NCBI GenBank assembly: GCA_022571615.1
Contig: JACZXM010000011.1
Span: forward strand, 11,098-17,494
DNA: 6,397 bases
From: Acidobacteriota bacterium
GTDB taxonomy: Bacteria > Acidobacteriota > UBA890 > WLXD01
Direction: 5' to 3'
In this document: piece after piece, positions 5,916 through 6,397 of the stretch
Position numbering within the stretch: the first letter of the stretch is position 1
Layout: each line of letters opens with the position of its first letter
Notes under the pieces: model-generated
Told to the model about the DNA's origin: nothing
Databases searched by the model: none
The model's input: only the letters and a program-made list of their open reading frames with translations
Program-made: the position numbers and the translations under genes

Positions 5916-6128
5916 ATGGATGCACTCGCCCCCTGTTGCCAAAATGAAGCCGTGCGTAGCCTGCGCAAGCATCGCCATGTCGCCACCTGCGATAGCTGCC
6001 ACAGCCTGATGCTCGGGTATGGTAACGAGGTGGACTACGAGCGTACGATCGCCGAGCTCACCGGAAAGGGCGTGACTTTCCAGGTCGGGCGCGCCGGCAA
6101 GCTCCGGGTCATCGCCTACCAGCGCTAG
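5916..6128 (+). CDS. Small Cys/His-rich protein, possible zinc-binding
   Basis: No known family is recognised. From ATG 5916 the frame gives 70 residues. It has a vicinal pair C7-C8, then KHRHVATCDSCHS with H19, H21 and C25-x-x-C28-H29. These could form a zinc-ribbon-like site made of C7/C8 and C25/C28. The second half, YERTIAELTGKGVTFQVGRAGKLRVIAYQR, looks like a helix followed by two or three strands, a compact alpha/beta unit. C25-x-x-C28-H29 also matches the haem c attachment motif, but no signal peptide is present, so haem is unlikely. The frame is open upstream to 5814 but would then overlap the divergent gene's start. ATG 5916 is the best internal choice, although it has no good Shine-Dalgarno. 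The gene is divergent from the 333-residue gene, with 74 bases between the starts. Confidence 0.6.
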   Translation: MDALAPCCQNEAVRSLRKHRHVATCDSCHSLMLGYGNEVDYERTIAELTGKGVTFQVGRAGKLRVIAYQR

Positions 6129-6208
6129 GAGGCAGACTCGTGGCACCCTCTCGCAGCATTGGCGCAGCGCACAACCTAGCAGCCCGTGGCAGAAGTGGCG
6201 TGGGTCGC

Positions 6209-6310
6209 GCGCCGGGGAATTGCGGGCTCAGGCAAGGCGGGCCGAGGAAGCCGATGCAGGGACATCGGAGAGGAGGCCCAACGCAGCATCAGCCCGCAAT
6301 GCCCCGGCGC
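6209..6310. repeat. Imperfect inverted repeat A/A'
   Basis: Arm A at 6209-6228 is the reverse complement of arm A' at 6291-6310 with 19 of 20 bases matching. The 62 bases between them contain arm B of a second inverted repeat, so the two pairings interleave. Part of A' (CCGCAA, 6294-6299) could instead pair with TTGCGG at 6319-6324. No gene is seen here. Confidence 0.75.
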
Positions 6311-6376
6311 CCTTCGGGTTGCGGCGACAAGGGCCCATCTGCGGCGTTGCCTCTCCTCTCCGATGTCCCCGCATCG
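6252..6376. repeat. Long imperfect inverted repeat B/B'
   Basis: Arm B at 6252-6287 is the reverse complement of B' at 6341-6376 with 31 of 36 bases matching, including an unbroken run of 17. Further out, 6232-6239 and 6389-6396 also pair perfectly (8 bases), so the palindrome probably spans at least 6232-6396 and may pass the window edge. The central 53 bases hold A' of the other repeat. Such structure suggests a mobile-element end, a MITE/REP-like unit or a structured RNA. Confidence 0.75.
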
Positions 6377-6397
6377 TCTCGTCGAGGGCGCCTTGCA

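Larger units (their letters stand above)
6129..6397. other. Non-coding region with interleaved palindromes
   Basis: I see no supportable gene on either strand in the last 269 bases. The first 80 bases (6129-6208) hold no clear promoter or terminator. The rest is occupied by the inverted repeats A/A' and B/B'. Confidence 0.6.

Noticed and set aside
5994..6008. CxxCH in the small protein as a haem c binding site
   Set aside because: No signal peptide or membrane segment precedes it, and c-type haem is attached outside the cytoplasm. Zinc binding is more plausible.
6277..6360. Integron attC-like site, because GCCCAAC at 6277-6283 fits the RYYYAAC core
   Set aside because: No matching GTTRRRY core lies at the other end. 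The candidates GTTGCCT and GTTGCGG do not fit, and there is no integrase or gene cassette context.
1..6397. CRISPR array, tRNA or rRNA genes
   Set aside because: No regularly spaced short repeats, tRNA cloverleaf or conserved rRNA stretches were seen on either strand.

Overview
This is a GC-rich window from a Gram-negative bacterium. The evidence is a WaaE-type lipopolysaccharide glycosyltransferase, exported proteins with Sec- and Tat-type signals, and uniformly GC-rich codon third positions. An in-frame UGA in a glutaredoxin-like gene implies that the host decodes selenocysteine. A deltaproteobacterium-like or other uncultured, selenoprotein-using lineage is plausible, but nothing here fixes the taxon. 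No selA, selB, selC or selD gene lies in the window.

Plus strand, 1-1693: the window opens inside the C-terminal part of a large secreted protein resembling M14 zinc carboxypeptidases. Its stop overlaps the start of a short gene at 453-698 that simple gene callers would miss. That gene encodes an 81-residue glutaredoxin/thioredoxin-fold protein in which the first cysteine of the CxxC active site is replaced by an in-frame TGA (U15-A-P-C18). A strong Shine-Dalgarno sequence precedes it, and a two-part hairpin with a small G-containing apical loop follows the TGA, as expected for a bacterial SECIS element. An exported DUF547 protein comes next.

Plus strand, 1700-2270: a Phd/YefM-RelE/ParE type II toxin-antitoxin pair. 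The AT-rich promoter carries a perfect inverted repeat over a consensus -10. The antitoxin is intact, but the toxin is broken by one frameshift just before its last beta strands. A nested inverted repeat lies between this pair and the convergent minus-strand genes.

Minus strand, 5841-2314: in transcription order, an exported 333-residue protein of unknown function, a Tat-exported class V aminotransferase (isopenicillin N epimerase-like), a 44-residue remnant that looks like the fused ends of a 4HBT/YbgC-type thioesterase, and a GT2 glycosyltransferase that starts 5 bases after the remnant's stop.

Plus strand, 5916-6397: a small Cys/His-rich protein, divergent from the 333-residue gene, followed by about 270 bases of non-coding sequence. 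Two long imperfect inverted repeats interleave there (A-B-A'-B'), and the outer one appears to reach the window edge.

The most notable item is the hidden selenoprotein glutaredoxin. The rest is ordinary accessory and envelope content with two decayed genes and one unusual repeat structure.
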